In this document: positions 37,427 to 46,799 of the stretch, in pieces
Layout of the letters: each line of letters starts with the position of its first letter
How positions within the stretch are numbered: the stretch's first letter is position 1
Assembly: GCF_000337455.1 (NCBI RefSeq)
Contig: NZ_AOIU01000013.1
Coordinates: 1-64,000 of the forward strand
Source: Halosimplex carlsbadense 2-9-1
GTDB lineage: Archaea > Halobacteriota > Halobacteria > Halobacteriales > Haloarculaceae
Reading direction: 5' to 3'
Length of the DNA: 64,000 nucleotides
Notes under the pieces: model-generated
Told to the model about the DNA's origin: nothing
The model's database searches: none
What the model saw: the letters and a program-made list of their open reading frames with translations, nothing else
Program-made: the position numbers and the translations under genes

Positions 37427-39943
37427 TCACCCCTCGAAGAGCGAGTCGAACAGATTCGCCTGCGCTCGGCGGAGATGTTCGGCGAAGGTGGGCTGGGCGA
37501 CCGACAGGTCCGCGGCGACTTCCTCGCCGGAGCTGCGGCGGGGCCACTCGAAGAAGCCGGCGTCGTACGCCGCGAGCAGGGCGGCGCGCTGACGGTCGGT
37601 GAGCGCGTCCAGCGGGTCGGCTTCGGCGGTCGCCGGGTCCGTCCGCTGTGCGAGAACCGACGCCTCGTGGTCGCCGCCGACTCGCTCGACGAGGTCTCGC
37701 ACGTCTGTCTCTGGGGGGACGCGGGCCACCAGTCGGGCGTGGCCGTCCGCGAGGGTGAGGCGGACGACCCGGCCGCCGCCGGCGCGAACCGCGTCGGCCG
37801 CCGTGCGGTCGACCGTCGTCACCTCGAAGCGCGTCCGGTCGCCGGAAGCGGAGACGACTCGGCCGCTGGCGACGCCGGCGGTGGTTGCGAGCGCGTCGGT
37901 CACGGCGTCGGTGTCGGCGGCCGTCTCCGCGTAGAGGAGACAGGCGTCGTCGGCCGCCGGGATGGCGCGGGTGACGGTCACGGCCTCGCCGACCGCGTCG
38001 GCGAGCGGCCCGACTGGGTCCGGCCACGGGTCGACGCGGACGACGAGTTCGACCCCGTCGCCGGTGCTGGCCGCCCGGCGGCGCTTGGCGATGCCGGTCG
38101 CCTCGGCGACCATGTCCGCGAGTTCGGACAGGACCGTCGCCGTCTCCTCGTCGAAGGTCCCGGGGGCGTCGGCGCAGACCGTGAGCACGCCGTGGGGGAT
38201 CCCGTCGTGGACGAGCGGGAAGGCGGCGACCGAACGGAAGTCGCGCGACAGCGCCGCCCGTCGCCAGGGCGCTCCGCGGAAGTCGCTTGCGACCCGGTCG
38301 ACCACCACCGGCTCGTCGGTCCGGGCGGCGCGGCGTGTCGGATCCCCTCCCTCCCCATCGGCCAGGTCTTCGGCCGTCTCAACCGCCTCGAAGTACCCGT
38401 CACCCCGACCCGCGGTCGCCCGGGTCGTCAGGTCGCCGTCGGCCCCGTCGCGGGCCGAGAGCGCGACCAGCGAGAACCGGTCGACGGCCGCCAACCGGGC
38501 GCAGACGAGGTCGGCCACCTCCGCGGGCGTGTCGACGCCCACCAGCGCGTGTCCGATCCGGCGAACACGCTCGTTGACCTCGTTGAGTCGTTCGAGCCGG
38601 CGATGTTGACGGGACAGCTCGGCGTCGCGCGCGGCCAGTTCGCGCTTGCGGTCCACGTTGTTCAGCGCCGCCTCCGCGTTTGCTGCCAGCAGGTCCGCGA
38701 GTTCGACCGTCCGGTCGTCGAAGGCGCCGACCGCCGTCGACCCGGCGAGCAGGATACCGTGTTCGCCCAGCGGGACGAACAGCTCCGAGCGGACCGCTGT
38801 CTCGGGGTTGTACACCGCTTCGGCGGCGCGCACGTCGTCGAAGACCGCGACCTCGCCGCGCATGAACGCCCGCCAGGCCACACCCTCGCCCGGGCCGAAC
38901 GTCGGCACCTCGTCGACGACCGCGTCCGCCCCCGCGTTCTGGGCGACCGGTTCGAGGACGTTCGCCGCCTCGTCGAACAGGAACGCGCCGACCACTTCGA
39001 TGTCGAGCAGGTCCGTCGTCGCCGCGACCACCCGCTCGCAGATGGCTTCCTCGCTCTCCAGTGGGAGCAGCTCCCTGGTCACGTCGTGCAGCGCCGTCAG
39101 CGTCTCCTCGTGGTCCCGGTAGTCCGAGACGTCCCGACCGACGCCGGCGAACCCGACCACGTCACCGTCCTCGTCGGTGATCGGCGCGCCGTTGAACTCG
39201 TACGGTACCCGCTTCCCGTCGCGGGTAACCAGGTCGGCCTCCACGGCGTCGGGAACCGACTCGCGGTCGACCTCTCTCAGGGACTCGGTGACGCGGTCCC
39301 TGTCCTCCGCCGCGACGAAGTCCAGCGGCCCCATCGTCGCGATATCGGCGGGGCCGTAGCCCGTCACCCCTTCCAGGTGGTCGTTCCACTGGACGGGCCG
39401 CCCGTCGGCCGAGAACGCGTAGAGCACGTCCGGCACCGTCTGCAGGAGCGTCTCGGTCAGCGCCCGGTCCGACCAGTCGTCGAACTCCTCGAGTTCGCCC
39501 GCTACGAGGTCGGCGACCCGTTCGACTACTTCCCGGGCGGTCGCCCGGTCTCTGCCGGCCGCCGCCTCGTCGGTGAAGCAGACGACGCCGAACGGGTCGC
39601 CGTCGACCGTCACCCGCCGCCCGGCGAACCAGCCGGCCGACGCGCCGTCTCCCGTCTCCACCGTCGCGTCCGAGTTCCGGACCGCCGTCCCGACGCGTCG
39701 GTCCGAGACGGCGAACCCGCTCGACCCGTCCTCGGTCACGGCCGTACGAACGGTCCAGCCGTCGTCGCCGACACGGACGAGCGCGCCGCTCGCACAGTCC
39801 AGGGCCGTCCGCCCCAATTCGAGAACCGCCGCCAGCTCGTCGCCGCCGAACCCGTCGTCCGGGTACCGTTCCGCTCGGTTTGGGGGGCGGTCGCACGGGT
39901 CCCCGGCCAGTCCGTCTGTCGTGGTTCGTGGGTCCTCTGACAT
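37427..39943 (-). CDS. Bacterio-opsin activator-like multi-sensor HTH regulator
   Basis: A soluble 838-residue regulator. Domain order: GAF-like domain (about 35-150), PAS domain (160-275, LLQTVPDVLYAFSADGRPVQW), GAF (285-420), GAF (450-600), a Bat-type beta-rich domain (615-760), and a C-terminal helix-turn-helix (HTH_10, about 775-835, LTDRQRAALLAAYDAGFFEWPR and AADLSVAQPTFAEHLRRAQ). Bat-family proteins control genes such as bacteriorhodopsin in response to oxygen and light. The target here is unknown. The ATG at 39943 starts an open acidic region. Confidence 0.9.
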   Translation of the reverse strand: MSEDPRTTTDGLAGDPCDRPPNRAERYPDDGFGGDELAAVLELGRTALDCASGALVRVGDDGWTVRTAVTEDGSSGFAVSDRRVGTAVRNSDATVETGDGASAGWFAGRRVTVDGDPFGVVCFTDEAAAGRDRATAREVVERVADLVAGELEEFDDWSDRALTETLLQTVPDVLYAFSADGRPVQWNDHLEGVTGYGPADIATMGPLDFVAAEDRDRVTESLREVDRESVPDAVEADLVTRDGKRVPYEFNGAPITDEDGDVVGFAGVGRDVSDYRDHEETLTALHDVTRELLPLESEEAICERVVAATTDLLDIEVVGAFLFDEAANVLEPVAQNAGADAVVDEVPTFGPGEGVAWRAFMRGEVAVFDDVRAAEAVYNPETAVRSELFVPLGEHGILLAGSTAVGAFDDRTVELADLLAANAEAALNNVDRKRELAARDAELSRQHRRLERLNEVNERVRRIGHALVGVDTPAEVADLVCARLAAVDRFSLVALSARDGADGDLTTRATAGRGDGYFEAVETAEDLADGEGGDPTRRAARTDEPVVVDRVASDFRGAPWRRAALSRDFRSVAAFPLVHDGIPHGVLTVCADAPGTFDEETATVLSELADMVAEATGIAKRRRAASTGDGVELVVRVDPWPDPVGPLADAVGEAVTVTRAIPAADDACLLYAETAADTDAVTDALATTAGVASGRVVSASGDRTRFEVTTVDRTAADAVRAGGGRVVRLTLADGHARLVARVPPETDVRDLVERVGGDHEASVLAQRTDPATAEADPLDALTDRQRAALLAAYDAGFFEWPRRSSGEEVAADLSVAQPTFAEHLRRAQANLFDSLFEG

Positions 39944-40059
39944 CGATGATCGGGGCGTCGTTCCGTCTGACCGATTCCAAGGAGTACCCCGTCATAAGCG
40001 TCCGGGAGGCAGTATCAGCCGAAAGATTCGGGATACGATGCGTGAAAGAATCGTCCGAC

Positions 40060-40818
40060 TCACCCGGGACAGCCGACTCCCCACGTCTGGTCGTCGGGGA
40101 TCACGGGCACGTCGACCGACAGATCCGAGCCGTGGTCGTCGAACCGCATATCGACGGTCGCGCTCGCGGAGTTCCCGCCCTGGGACACCTCGAACCGGAC
40201 CGCCGACCGCAGCGGGCGATGAGTCTCGGCGTCGAGCCAGACCCGGACTTCGGCGTTCTCGACGCTCGGGCCGCCAAGCAACGAGCGGTCCCGGCGCTCC
40301 TGGTACTTCGTAAGCGCCTCCGTCGTCGGGTGACCGACCAGCAGGACCGCCGCCTCGCCGTCGAGCGTGCGAGTACCGTTGTGGAAGAGCGAGCCCGATT
40401 CCAGCAGTGCGAGCTGGCGCGCCGCGGGCGTCGCCATCGTCCAGTCGTCGGTCGTCACGTTCTCGACGCCCCACATGTCCATCCCTATCGGTCCGCCGCA
40501 CTCCCGGTAGGCGGTCCGGTTTATCAGGTAGGACTCGTACGTCTCGCGGTCGCGGACGCTCGTCGAGTGCATCCGGCGCTCGGCCGTGTCGACAGTGCCG
40601 TTCATACCTATCTCGACCCGTTCGGTCTCGCCGTCGGCGGTCGCGACGACGCGCAGGTCGCCGTCGAAGCGGTAGCCGTCGGTGGCGTTGGCCGCGTCGC
40701 GGGCGTCGGCGAGCGCCTCGACGGCGCGCTCCTGGCGAGTGTGGTCCGCGCCGAGGACGGAACACCCGGCGAGGAGGACGCAAGCGGCTATCGCGAGGTG
40801 GAGGGGGGGCCGGTTCAT
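40060..40818 (-). CDS. Secreted lipoprotein, haloarchaeal family
   Basis: A 252-residue lipoprotein. The signal peptide ends in a lipobox (LLAGC; acceptor C19). The mature domain is a beta-rich fold with alternating polar and hydrophobic segments, and many potential N-glycosylation sequons (for example NAT, NVT, NRT, NGT) suggest cell-surface exposure. The family is similar in plan to the second lipoprotein at 42461, but the sequence is not closely related. Function is unknown. Confidence 0.75.
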   Translation of the reverse strand: MNRPPLHLAIAACVLLAGCSVLGADHTRQERAVEALADARDAANATDGYRFDGDLRVVATADGETERVEIGMNGTVDTAERRMHSTSVRDRETYESYLINRTAYRECGGPIGMDMWGVENVTTDDWTMATPAARQLALLESGSLFHNGTRTLDGEAAVLLVGHPTTEALTKYQERRDRSLLGGPSVENAEVRVWLDAETHRPLRSAVRFEVSQGGNSASATVDMRFDDHGSDLSVDVPVIPDDQTWGVGCPG

Positions 40819-41007
40819 GTCGACCGGGAATCACCCGGGCGGCAAGTGTCTTGGGGCCACCGGCGTCTCCGCGAGCGTTCGGGACCGCCCGAGCGAGCGT
40901 CGCGGTCGGTGTCTGGTGGGGTCGCGGCCAGCGCTCCGGTCGGCGCTTCGCCCGAGCGCGTGGGAGACTTCGGTGGCTTTTACGCCTCTCGAATCGACGC
41001 TTCGACC

Positions 41008-42417
41008 ATGTCAGACGAGGAATTCCGCACGGAGGAGGACAGCCTCGGCGAGATGCAGGTTCCCGCGGACGCCTACTGGGGCGCCCAGACCCAGCGCGCC
41101 GTCGAGAACTTCCCGATCAGCGAGGAGACCTTCGGGCGCCGGTTCGTCCGCGCGCTCGGCGTCGTCAAGAAGTCCGCGGCGCTGGCCAACGACGACCTCG
41201 GGCTCGTCGAGAGCGAGAAAGTCGAGGCCATCGTCGAGGCGGCCGACGAGGTCATCGCCGGCGAACACGACGACCAGTTCCCCGTCGACGTGTTCCAGAC
41301 CGGCTCGGGCACCTCCTCGAACATGAACGCCAACGAGGTCATCGCCAACCGCGCCTCCGAGATCTACGGCGCCGAGATCGGCTCTCGCACCATCCACCCC
41401 AACGACCACGTCAACTACGGCCAGTCGTCCAACGACGTGATCCCCACGGCGATGCACGTCGCCAGCCTCGAAGCCGTCGAGAAGGACGTACTCCCCGCAC
41501 TGGAGACGCTCGCCGACGCGCTCGGCGAGAAGGAAGACGAGTTCGACGACGTGGTCAAGACCGGCCGCACCCACCTCCAGGACGCGACGCCGATCACCCT
41601 CGGCCAGGAGTTCTCGGGCTACCGCACCCAGATCGAGAAGGGCATCGAGCGCGTCGAGAACGTCCGCCCGCACCTCTCGGAACTCGCACTGGGCGGCACC
41701 GCCGTCGGGACGGGCCTGAACACCCACCCCGAGTTCCCCGCGAGGGCCGCCGAATACATCAGTGAGGAGACGGGCGTCGAGTTCCGCGAGGCCGACAACC
41801 ACTTCGAGGCCCAGGCCGCCCACGACGCGATGAGCGAGGCCCACGGCGCGCTACGGACGGTCGCTGGGAGCCTCAACAAGATCGCCAACGACCTGCGCCT
41901 GCTCGCCTCCGGTCCGCGCAACGGGCTCGGCGAGATCGACCAGCCCGAAAATCAGCCCGGCTCGTCGATCATGCCCGGCAAGATCAACCCCGTCGTCGCC
42001 GAGGCCGTCAACCAGGTCCACAAGCAGGTCGTCGGCAACGACGCCGCCGTCTCCGCGGGCGCCGCCGAGGGCCAGATCGACCTCAATCTCTACAAGCCGG
42101 TCCTGGCCAACGACTTCCTGCAGTCGGCGCGGCTGATCGCGAATGGCAGCGAGGCCTTCGCCGAGAAGTTCGTCGCGAAGCTCGAAGCCGACCGCGAGCA
42201 CTGCGCGGAGCGCGTCCAGCAGTCGATGGCGCTAGCGACGGCGCTCAACCCCGCCATCGGCTACGACAAGGCCAGCAAGGTCGCAAAGCAGGCGATGGCC
42301 GAGGGCAAGACCATCAAGGAGGTCGTCGTCGCCGAGGGCTACCTGAGCGAAGAGGAGGCCGACGAGGTGCTCGACCCGGCGAAGATGACCGAGCGTGTGA
42401 TTCTGGGCGACGAGTAG
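41008..42417 (+). CDS. fumC: Fumarate hydratase, class II
   Basis: Interconverts fumarate and malate in the citric acid cycle. The 469-residue protein is the normal length for the homotetrameric class II enzyme. The fumarase/aspartase signature GSSIMPGKINP lies at 318-328. Other active-site regions visible are FQTGSGTSSNMNANEV, the SSND segment in GQSSNDVIPTA, and a TGRTHLQDATP stretch. Aspartase shares this superfamily, but the overall sequence fits fumarase. It stands alone, with a hairpin after the stop. Confidence 0.94.
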   Translation: MSDEEFRTEEDSLGEMQVPADAYWGAQTQRAVENFPISEETFGRRFVRALGVVKKSAALANDDLGLVESEKVEAIVEAADEVIAGEHDDQFPVDVFQTGSGTSSNMNANEVIANRASEIYGAEIGSRTIHPNDHVNYGQSSNDVIPTAMHVASLEAVEKDVLPALETLADALGEKEDEFDDVVKTGRTHLQDATPITLGQEFSGYRTQIEKGIERVENVRPHLSELALGGTAVGTGLNTHPEFPARAAEYISEETGVEFREADNHFEAQAAHDAMSEAHGALRTVAGSLNKIANDLRLLASGPRNGLGEIDQPENQPGSSIMPGKINPVVAEAVNQVHKQVVGNDAAVSAGAAEGQIDLNLYKPVLANDFLQSARLIANGSEAFAEKFVAKLEADREHCAERVQQSMALATALNPAIGYDKASKVAKQAMAEGKTIKEVVVAEGYLSEEEADEVLDPAKMTERVILGDE

Positions 42418-42444
42418 GGAGGTACGAGCGGAGCGAGCACCTCC
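42418..42444. terminator. Hairpin after fumC
   Basis: GGAGGT (42418-42423) and ACCTCC (42439-42444) form a six-base stem directly after the fumC stop, between it and a convergent gene. No clear T-run follows, so termination is inferred from position only. Confidence 0.35.
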
Positions 42445-42460
42445 GAAATACGAGCGGACA

Positions 42461-43339
42461 TCATCCCGGAGTGCGGGCGGTTGCATTGACCGACGCGGTC
42501 GCGCGGTCTTCCCCGTCGACGGCGGCCCGGGCCTCGTCGATCCAGTCGGGCGGGGTGACCGAGACGTTCCCCACCTGACGGTAGGCGTACTCGTACTCGA
42601 TGCGGGTCGGCGTCCCGCGGCGTTCTGTGGTGTAGCTGACCGAGAGCCGGCGGACGAACCCGTCGGGCGTGACGACGGCGCCGACCGAGTAGTTCGCCGC
42701 GTACTCGCCGTCGACGACGCCGCCGCCGTCGCTCTCGACCCAGTACCGGCGCTGGCCGTCGACCTGTCCGACGGAGACGGAGACGTTCCTGAGCGACAGG
42801 TACGACTGGACGCGGTTGGCGGCGACGAGCGCGACGATCTGGCTGTCGTTGGTCGCGGGCCGGGCGCGATACAGCGGTCCGTCCACGTCCTGCTCGCGGA
42901 CGTAGCGGGTGTCGCCGTCCGAGTACCGTTCGAGCGCGGGCTGGTACCCGAGCGTGAGGCCGGTCCAGACGACCCGCCGTGAGCGACTCCAGCGGTAGGT
43001 GTCGCCGTCTTCGAGGCGGACTGTGCGGGTTCGGTTGCGCGCCTCGGTCCAGTTGCCGTCGCCGGTCGCGGTCAGCGTCCGCCGGCGCTCGGCCCAGACG
43101 TACGAGCGGCCCGTGACCGCCCGGACGTGCGCGGACGCGAGCGCGCTCGGACTGATGGTCCCGCCGGTCGTCACGCCCGGTGGGAGCGGCGAGGGCGCGA
43201 CCGTGTCGGTCGGGGCGGTCGTGGGTACGGGTGCGGGCGTCAGCGTCTCGACGGGGCCCTCCGAGTCGCCGCCGTCGGCGACGATCGAACAGCCCGCCAG
43301 CACGACGAGGCCGACGACGACCAGCGCGCGCCCGTCCAT
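42461..43339 (-). CDS. Secreted lipoprotein with Pro/Thr linker
   Basis: A 292-residue lipoprotein. The signal peptide ends at a lipobox (VLAGC, acceptor C16). A Pro/Thr/Val linker of about 45 residues follows, then a beta-rich extracellular domain containing YVWAERRRTLTA, YRWSRSRRVVWTG, and a DGFVRRLSVSYTTERRGTP segment near the end. Several N-glycosylation sequons are present. I recall a haloarchaeal lipoprotein family of this kind but no function. It converges with fumC. Confidence 0.78.
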   Translation of the reverse strand: MDGRALVVVGLVVLAGCSIVADGGDSEGPVETLTPAPVPTTAPTDTVAPSPLPPGVTTGGTISPSALASAHVRAVTGRSYVWAERRRTLTATGDGNWTEARNRTRTVRLEDGDTYRWSRSRRVVWTGLTLGYQPALERYSDGDTRYVREQDVDGPLYRARPATNDSQIVALVAANRVQSYLSLRNVSVSVGQVDGQRRYWVESDGGGVVDGEYAANYSVGAVVTPDGFVRRLSVSYTTERRGTPTRIEYEYAYRQVGNVSVTPPDWIDEARAAVDGEDRATASVNATARTPG

Positions 43340-43445
43340 GGGAGCGAGTACGAGCCGGACCGGCAAAACACCTCGGCGGGGTTCGCGACCGCGCCGAGAC
43401 GGTGAGACGGAGTCCTTTTTGTCCACCCGGTCGCAGACACGCCCA

Positions 43446-45320
43446 ATGAGCGACGCCGACTACGACTACGAGGACCTTGGGCTGGTGGCCGGGCTGGAGA
43501 TCCACCAGCAGTTGGACACGGCATCGAAGCTGTTCTGCCCGTGTCCGACGGACCTCCGCGAACCCGAGGAAGCCGGTCGGACTTTCACCCGCTATCTCCA
43601 CCCGACCAAGAGCGAACTCGGCGAGATCGACGACGCGGCGCTGGAGGAGAGCATGGTCGACCGGGAGTTCGAATATCTCTCCTACGACACCACCTGTCTC
43701 GTCGAGGAAGACGACGAGCCGCCCCACCGCGTCGACCGGGAGGCGATGGACGTGACCATGGAGATCGCCCAGCTGCTCGACGCCAGCGTCGTCGACCAGG
43801 TCCACGTCATGCGGAAGATCGTCGTCGACGGCTCGAACACGACCGGCTTCCAGCGGACGATGCGCGTCGCTGGCGAGGGTGCCATCGAAACGGACGAGGG
43901 CCAGGTACGCATCGAGGACCTGATGCTCGAAGAGGAGTCCGCCCAGCGCGTCGCGGAGACCGATTCGGGCGTGCGGTTCTCGCTCGACCGACTCGGCATC
44001 CCCCTGGTCGAGATCGGGACGAAGCCGGACATCCGCTCGCCCGAGCAGGCCCGCGACGCCGCCGAGCGCATCGGGATGTTGCTGCGCTCGACCGGCCAGG
44101 TCAAGCGCGGCCTGGGGACGATCCGCCAGGACGTGAACGTCTCCATCGCCGAGGGCGCTCGGGTCGAGATCAAGGGCGTCCAGAGCCTCGACGACATCGA
44201 CGACATCGTCCGCAACGAGGTCCGCCGGCAGGTCGAACTGCTGGACATCGCCGAGGAACTCGGCGAGCGCGACGCCGCGGTGGGCGACCCACAGGACGTG
44301 ACCGAGGTCTTCGAGGGGACCGACTCGGGCGTCATCGGCGGCGCCCTGTCGAGTGGCGGCAACGTGATGGCCGTCCGTCTGGACGGCTTCGACGGCCTGG
44401 TCGGCCGCGAGATCCAGCCGGACCGCCGCCTGGGGACCGAACTCTCGGACCACGCCAAGCGCCACGGCGCCGGCGGCATCTTCCACACCGACGAGCTCCC
44501 CGCGTACGGCGTCACCGAGGCCGAGGTCGCCGACTTGCGCGAGGCCGTCGACGCCGGCCCCGAGGACGCGGTCGCGCTGGTCGCCGACGACCCGGAGACG
44601 ACCGCGCTGGCTATCGAGGCGGTCGTCGAGCGCGCCGAGGCGGCGATGGACGAGGTCCCGGAGGAGACCCGCGACGCCACCGAGGAGGGGACGACCCGCT
44701 ACCTGCGCCCGCTGCCGGGCGCGGCGCGGATGTACCCCGAGACGGACGTGCCGCCGGTCGAGCCCGACCCCAGCGAAGTCGACCGGCCGGAGCTGCTGAC
44801 CGAGAAGGTCGAGCGCTACCAGGCCGAGTACGACCTCGGTTCGGGGCTGGCCGAGCAGGTCGCCTACGGCGAGTACATGCCGCTGTTCGAGCGGGTGGTC
44901 GGCGAGGGAGTCGACCCGACGCTGGCGGCGGGGACCCTGGAGTCGACGCTGACCGAACTCCGGCGCGACGACGTGGCCGTCTCCCGGCTGACCGACGACC
45001 ACCTCGCCGACGCGCTCGCGCTGGTCGACGGCGGCGAAGTGCCCCAGGAGGGGCTGGACGACCTGCTGCGGGCGCTGGCGGCCGATCCCGACCTCGCGGC
45101 CGAGGCGGCCGTCGAACAGGAGGACCTCGGTGGCGTCGGCGAGGACGAAGTGCGCGAAGCGGTCGTGCGCGTCGTCGAGCGCAACGCCGAGCAGGTGGAA
45201 GCGGAGGGCATGGGCGCGTTCTCGGGCCTGATGGGCGAGTGCATGGGCGAACTGCGCGGGAAGGCCGACGGCGACACGGTCAGCAGCGTCCTCCGCGAGG
45301 AGATCCAGGAGCGAGCGTAA
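43446..45320 (+). CDS. gatE: Glutamyl-tRNA(Gln) amidotransferase subunit E
   Basis: With GatD it converts Glu-tRNA(Gln) to Gln-tRNA(Gln), the archaeal route to glutaminyl-tRNA. The 624-residue protein begins with the GatB/E core (GLVAGLEIHQQLDTASKLFC, HPTKSELGEID, VDGSNTTGFQRTM, DRLGIPLVEIGTKPDIRSP). A GAD insert (about 270-400) follows, absent from GatB, and then a C-terminal YqeY-like helical domain. The GAD insert identifies GatE. The gatD partner is not in the window. Two membrane-protein genes follow on the same strand with 1-base and overlapping spacing. Confidence 0.96.
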   Translation: MSDADYDYEDLGLVAGLEIHQQLDTASKLFCPCPTDLREPEEAGRTFTRYLHPTKSELGEIDDAALEESMVDREFEYLSYDTTCLVEEDDEPPHRVDREAMDVTMEIAQLLDASVVDQVHVMRKIVVDGSNTTGFQRTMRVAGEGAIETDEGQVRIEDLMLEEESAQRVAETDSGVRFSLDRLGIPLVEIGTKPDIRSPEQARDAAERIGMLLRSTGQVKRGLGTIRQDVNVSIAEGARVEIKGVQSLDDIDDIVRNEVRRQVELLDIAEELGERDAAVGDPQDVTEVFEGTDSGVIGGALSSGGNVMAVRLDGFDGLVGREIQPDRRLGTELSDHAKRHGAGGIFHTDELPAYGVTEAEVADLREAVDAGPEDAVALVADDPETTALAIEAVVERAEAAMDEVPEETRDATEEGTTRYLRPLPGAARMYPETDVPPVEPDPSEVDRPELLTEKVERYQAEYDLGSGLAEQVAYGEYMPLFERVVGEGVDPTLAAGTLESTLTELRRDDVAVSRLTDDHLADALALVDGGEVPQEGLDDLLRALAADPDLAAEAAVEQEDLGGVGEDEVREAVVRVVERNAEQVEAEGMGAFSGLMGECMGELRGKADGDTVSSVLREEIQERA

Positions 45321-45321
45321 C

Positions 45322-46317
45322 ATGGAGGCGACCCGACGCCGCGGGCTGGCCGCGCTCGTCGCGACGGTCCTGTTAGCCGCGGCGACGCTGGCGCTGGCGT
45401 CGGTGCCGCCGCGGCCGCTGGCAAGCGTCGTGACGCTCGTCGGGTCGCTGGGGCTGCGAGTCGCGACCGACTGGCTGGCCGTCGTCGCGCTGCTCGCGCT
45501 GGCCGAGCGCGTCGCCACCGGCGACGGGTCGGTGACGCGGGCGAGCGTCCGCCGGCTGACCCTCGCGGTGTTCGTCGGCGCGGCCGCTATCGAAGCGTCG
45601 CCGCTCGTGCGACTCGTCGCGGAGGCCGACCCCGTCGCGACGACGGCCCTCGTCGAGGGAGTCGCGGGCGCGGTTCAGAGCGGGCTGTTCGCGGCCGGGC
45701 TCGTCGCCGCGACCGCCGCTGGCGGCGCGGCGCTCCGCGATGCGCTCGGGGACGAAGCCCGGGCGGGTCTGCCGATGGCGCCGAGCGAGCGCCGACTCCC
45801 CCGGGTCGAACCCGGTGCGATCGTCCGGGTGGCGCAGGTGCTGGGCGTCGTCGCGGCGCTGTGGCTCGGCATCGAACTCGCGACGCGGCTGGCGCTGGGC
45901 GCGCCGTACGTCTGGCTGGCGGTCGCCGACGCGGCCGTCGCTGCGCTGGCCGGCGCCGTCGACTACGGCGTGCTGGCGGTCGCGTTCCTCGTCCTCGCCG
46001 TCGACGGGGCGGACGTCCGGACGGTCGTCGGGGGGACGGCCGTGGTCTGGCTGGTCCTCGTCGTCGGCGGCATCGCGGTGGCGGTCCTGAGTGCCGGGCT
46101 CGGCGTGGCGCTCATCGGCGCGACGGTGACGCCGATGGGCGCCGTCGAGGCCGCCGGGATGGGACTGTGGCCCGCGCCGGACTCGTGGACGCAACTGCTC
46201 GCGACCGGCGCGTTCCTCGCCGGCGCGGTCGGCCTCTCGGTCGTCCAGCGGACCGTCCCCGAGTCCGAGCCCGAGTCCGCCAACGCTCGGGTCGACGACT
46301 CGGGGACCCCGCGATGA
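45322..46317 (+). CDS. Polytopic membrane protein, unknown function
   Basis: A 331-residue protein, very rich in Ala/Val/Leu/Gly, with about eight hydrophobic segments and short loops. The second half contains a GATVTPMGAVEAAGMGLWPAP stretch between helices and ends in a 30-residue hydrophilic tail. I see no transporter, protease or enzyme motif. It starts one base after the gatE stop and its stop overlaps the start of the next membrane gene, implying coupled translation with it. Confidence 0.7.
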   Translation: MEATRRRGLAALVATVLLAAATLALASVPPRPLASVVTLVGSLGLRVATDWLAVVALLALAERVATGDGSVTRASVRRLTLAVFVGAAAIEASPLVRLVAEADPVATTALVEGVAGAVQSGLFAAGLVAATAAGGAALRDALGDEARAGLPMAPSERRLPRVEPGAIVRVAQVLGVVAALWLGIELATRLALGAPYVWLAVADAAVAALAGAVDYGVLAVAFLVLAVDGADVRTVVGGTAVVWLVLVVGGIAVAVLSAGLGVALIGATVTPMGAVEAAGMGLWPAPDSWTQLLATGAFLAGAVGLSVVQRTVPESEPESANARVDDSGTPR

Positions 46318-46784
46318 AGTCGACCGCCCACGCCGCGATCTCGCTGGTCGTCGGGCTGGCCGCCGTCGTCGTGGCGCCCCCGCCGATCCCGGCCCCGGCG
46401 GTCGTCGGCCTCGCCGTCGCGGTCGGCGTCGGCATCGACTTCGACCACTTCCTGCTCGCGCGGTACAACACCGGCCACTGGGGCGCCGCCAGGCGCTGTC
46501 TCCGCGACCCGCGGATCGTCTTCCTCGACCAGGACGCCATCTTCGAGGCCGGCGACGTGGGGTCGCTGAACCGACTGCTCACCCACGTCGTCATCGGCGG
46601 GATCGCGGTCCCGCTGGCCTACGCGTGGATCCCTTACGTGGGCGCTATCGTCGCGGTGGCGCTGTACGCGCATCTGCTGGCTGACCTGGTCGCGGCCGCG
46701 CGGACGAGCGTCGTCGTCGAGCGCTCGTCGCTCGACGCCGAGCGAAGCGCCGACGGCGGCCGGAGCGAGCGCGGCTCGCGGTGA
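46314..46784 (+). CDS. Small membrane protein with conserved Asp/His motifs
   Basis: A 156-residue protein with three or four hydrophobic segments. A cluster of polar residues (IDFDHFLLARY, LRDPRIVFLDQDAIF, THVVIGG, YAHLLADL) resembles the pattern of DUF457-type metal-dependent membrane hydrolases (YdjM), where His and Asp residues lie near the membrane. This similarity is weak. It overlaps the upstream gene by four bases (ATGA). The C-terminal 25 residues are charged. Confidence 0.65.
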   Translation: MKSTAHAAISLVVGLAAVVVAPPPIPAPAVVGLAVAVGVGIDFDHFLLARYNTGHWGAARRCLRDPRIVFLDQDAIFEAGDVGSLNRLLTHVVIGGIAVPLAYAWIPYVGAIVAVALYAHLLADLVAAARTSVVVERSSLDAERSADGGRSERGSR

Positions 46785-46799
46785 GTCGGCGGTCGTCCC

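Noticed and set aside
42339-45518. A 1059-codon open frame antisense to gatE and the lipoprotein gene
   Set aside because: High-GC coding regions leave the antisense frame free of stops. The translation is low-complexity (Arg/Ala/Asp-rich) and covers well-identified genes.
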